Position numbers and translations under genes: made by a program. Positions 62,427-64,000 of a DNA stretch of 64,000 nt are shown here, piece by piece. The notes beneath the pieces were generated by a model. The model was not told the origin of the DNA, searched no databases, and saw only the letters and a program-made list of their open reading frames with translations. How positions within the stretch are numbered: position 1 is the stretch's first letter; the number at the start of each line of letters is the position of its first letter. Origin of the DNA: Brugia malayi (lineage: Eukaryota > Nematoda > Chromadorea > Rhabditida > Onchocercidae). The stretch covers positions 2,480,001 through 2,544,000 of the forward strand of contig NW_025062475.1 in the NCBI RefSeq assembly GCF_000002995.4. Reading direction: 5' to 3'.

Positions 62427-63050
62427 ATGACAAATGCACAATTCTCATTTTTTACGTCACCATTACTGCTCTACGTTCTTAGCACATTCATATTATTAGC
62501 AGCACCTCAGAGACCAATTCCGGTAATTTTTATTTTTATATTGTTACAATTTGGTTCTAAATGAAAAAATATTTTAAAAAAGTAGGAATTCACTGAAAAT
62601 TTTTTATGCATTTGATGACGAATTGGGCGAAAACGATGAAATTCCCTATGAAGAAAACATGGATGAATTTGCTGAAAATATTGAACTTATTCGAGATAGT
62701 ATCATTTCTATTGAAAGTTCATCGTGGGATGATAGCACACAGATTGACAGAATTTTGCTAAACGGACTATTAGATTTCGGTTACATCAACGAAACAATGC
62801 TACCGTGGAAGTAAGTTTCTGCGAAGTTTATTGTTGAATAAAATTAAAATTTGTTATTGTCAATATTCTCAACATAAAATGGTTTTTTGCTTCAGTATGA
62901 TTCCATGTAAGTAAACTATTGACGCTGATTCTTGTTTGCATTGCTTAATGATACTTTTGTTGCAGCAGTGGTCGACCAATTCTGATTCGATTTTTTTGGG
63001 GAGCTGGGATTTACAATGTTGTTCAACTTATCAGCTTTGAAGTCTTGTAA
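62427..63050 (+). CDS. small secreted acidic protein, family copy 3
   Basis: Exon 1 from 62427 (to 62522, or 62542 with the phase-compatible donor), exon 2 62586-62810, exon 3 62966-63050; 141 aa with the second donor. Signal peptide as in copies 1-2. Exon 2: DDELGENDEIPYEENMDEF, ISIESSSWDDSTQIDR, GYINETMLPW. Exon 3: NSGRPILIRFFWGA, ending SFEVL. Exon lengths equal copy 1. Substitutions keep the acidic character, which suggests a maintained protein. Function unknown. Confidence 0.6.
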
Positions 63051-63469
63051 GAAACTTAATGTTGTAAAATTCTGTGACATTTGTTGCTGAATAAAATTGA
63101 GATTTGTTATAATAACACATAAATAATCTTACATTATATTTAAGTATACATTATACGCGTATGTTAGGTTTAAATATTTATCAGTATATTACGTATGTGT
63201 TTTTTTTAATGATGAACTATGTTCTGAACATCAAAAAACAAATTTTGTTTGTTTCAAAATGACATAGAAAATTGCATAAAGTTGACATAGAAAGATTTCT
63301 AGGGCATTTCTTGCATTCAACAAAGAAATTTAATTTCTTAACAACCACCAGCATTGTTGATCAAATCTTCGAGTTCAAAATCACGGAATAAATAATAGTA
63401 CCTAAATTAAAACAATAATACATTGCTAGAAGTAATTCAGTCTATTTCTTAACAGTTCTATCATATCAA

Positions 63470-64000
63470 CTAATTTTTCTTTGTTGGAATCCATTGTTTG
63501 CGTGAGTTTTTTATAGTTAAGAGGACACAGTGAGTATTGTGTAAACTTAAACAATGAAAACACAAAAGTTTCCACTTTTTGTAATCACTTGTCGCATATC
63601 CTATTCGTAAACATTTGAAACACACAGCGATTTTCCTCAAACGTTCCATTCGGAGTTTGAGTGTGGGATAAATGTTACATTCATTAATTATTCCAATGGT
63701 CCTTATTGCAAAATACTTCAGTCTTTTTCCATCTATAGTAGTTTCTTCTGGAACCCTTTTTGATTTGATTGTATTATTTCCCTTTGATGAATTGATTGTG
63801 ACCCTTAACATTATATTTGTTTTCTTTCTTCTCCCTGTTGTCTTCTTGTTTGACTTCTAGCAACTTCTTCATTTTTTAGTACTAGTCTTGTCAAGTATGT
63901 TGGATACCTTTAACTGACCAAGTCGACAGACTCCTGTTTCAATTTATATAATTTATTAACTATCCACGCTGTTAATTTATTCTTAATTGAAATTTCGATA
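63470..64000 (-). mobile_element. Bel/Pao gag/pol relic (runs off right edge)
   Basis: Minus-strand translation matches the element at 1-3.3 kb: NIYPTLKLRMERLRKIAVCF, a degraded zinc knuckle (YATSDY where HATSDC is expected, so His and Cys are lost) and RKQWIPTKK. The gag end (KNKLTAW, near 63950-63990) follows towards the window edge. Frameshifts and stops throughout. Confidence 0.7.

Overview
The window looks like nuclear DNA of a filarial nematode (Onchocercidae). It is very AT-rich. Its genes have many small exons and short introns with nematode-type splice sites. It carries Bel/Pao LTR retrotransposons, nematode gene families (a three-domain ShKT protein and CAP/venom-allergen-like secreted proteins), an interstitial patch of the nematode telomere hexamer, and a cluster of broken Wolbachia-type bacterial genes without introns. 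The filarial assignment is an inference from this combination; species was not determined.

Layout. 1-3.29 kb: minus-strand 5' part of a degenerate Bel/Pao element (LTR, primer-binding site, gag, protease, start of RT). 3.29-11.5 kb: nuclear Wolbachia-type insertions, all broken: hscA, a TPR protein, possibly guaB, an alpha/beta hydrolase, cytochrome c, pstS, ftsY and iscU. A tandem tRNA-derived repeat sits among them. 11.5-13.65 kb: AT-rich repeat arrays, partly inverted. 13.65-17.66 kb: no gene seen. 17.66-19.64 kb: plus-strand six-exon ShKT gene with all introns in phase 1. 22.72-29.0 kb: minus-strand 21-exon calpain-7 orthologue (827 aa) with two MIT-like regions and an intact Cys-His-Asn triad.

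31.3-50.2 kb: a CAP (SCP/TAPS, VAL/ASP) cluster with gene A (+), gene B (-), a relic (-) and gene C (+). Each intact gene has six exons and encodes 220 aa. A and B are the arms of a large inverted repeat. Its spacer holds a decayed non-LTR retrotransposon, split by an AT-rich array that contains TTAGGC telomere-type repeats. Gene C is a mosaic: its 5' half matches A and its intron 4 matches B.

52.4-63.05 kb: a family of small secreted acidic proteins that I do not recognise. There are three plus-strand copies (54.1, 56.0, 62.4 kb), a relic (61.4 kb) and a diverged minus-strand relative (52.4-52.85 kb). All intact copies start with a 32-codon signal-peptide exon. This is the best candidate for something undescribed. 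A degenerate Bel/Pao remnant (58.0-61.1 kb) interrupts the cluster. Its left LTR contains a 43-bp minisatellite expanded to about 29 copies, directly followed by a broken integrase. The window ends in another minus-strand Bel/Pao gag/pol relic.

There is no operon logic here. The coherent theme is secreted protein families expanding by tandem and inverted duplication and gene conversion in repeat-rich DNA. Exon coordinates are hand-derived from splice-site phase and protein conservation. No RNA evidence or database search was available.
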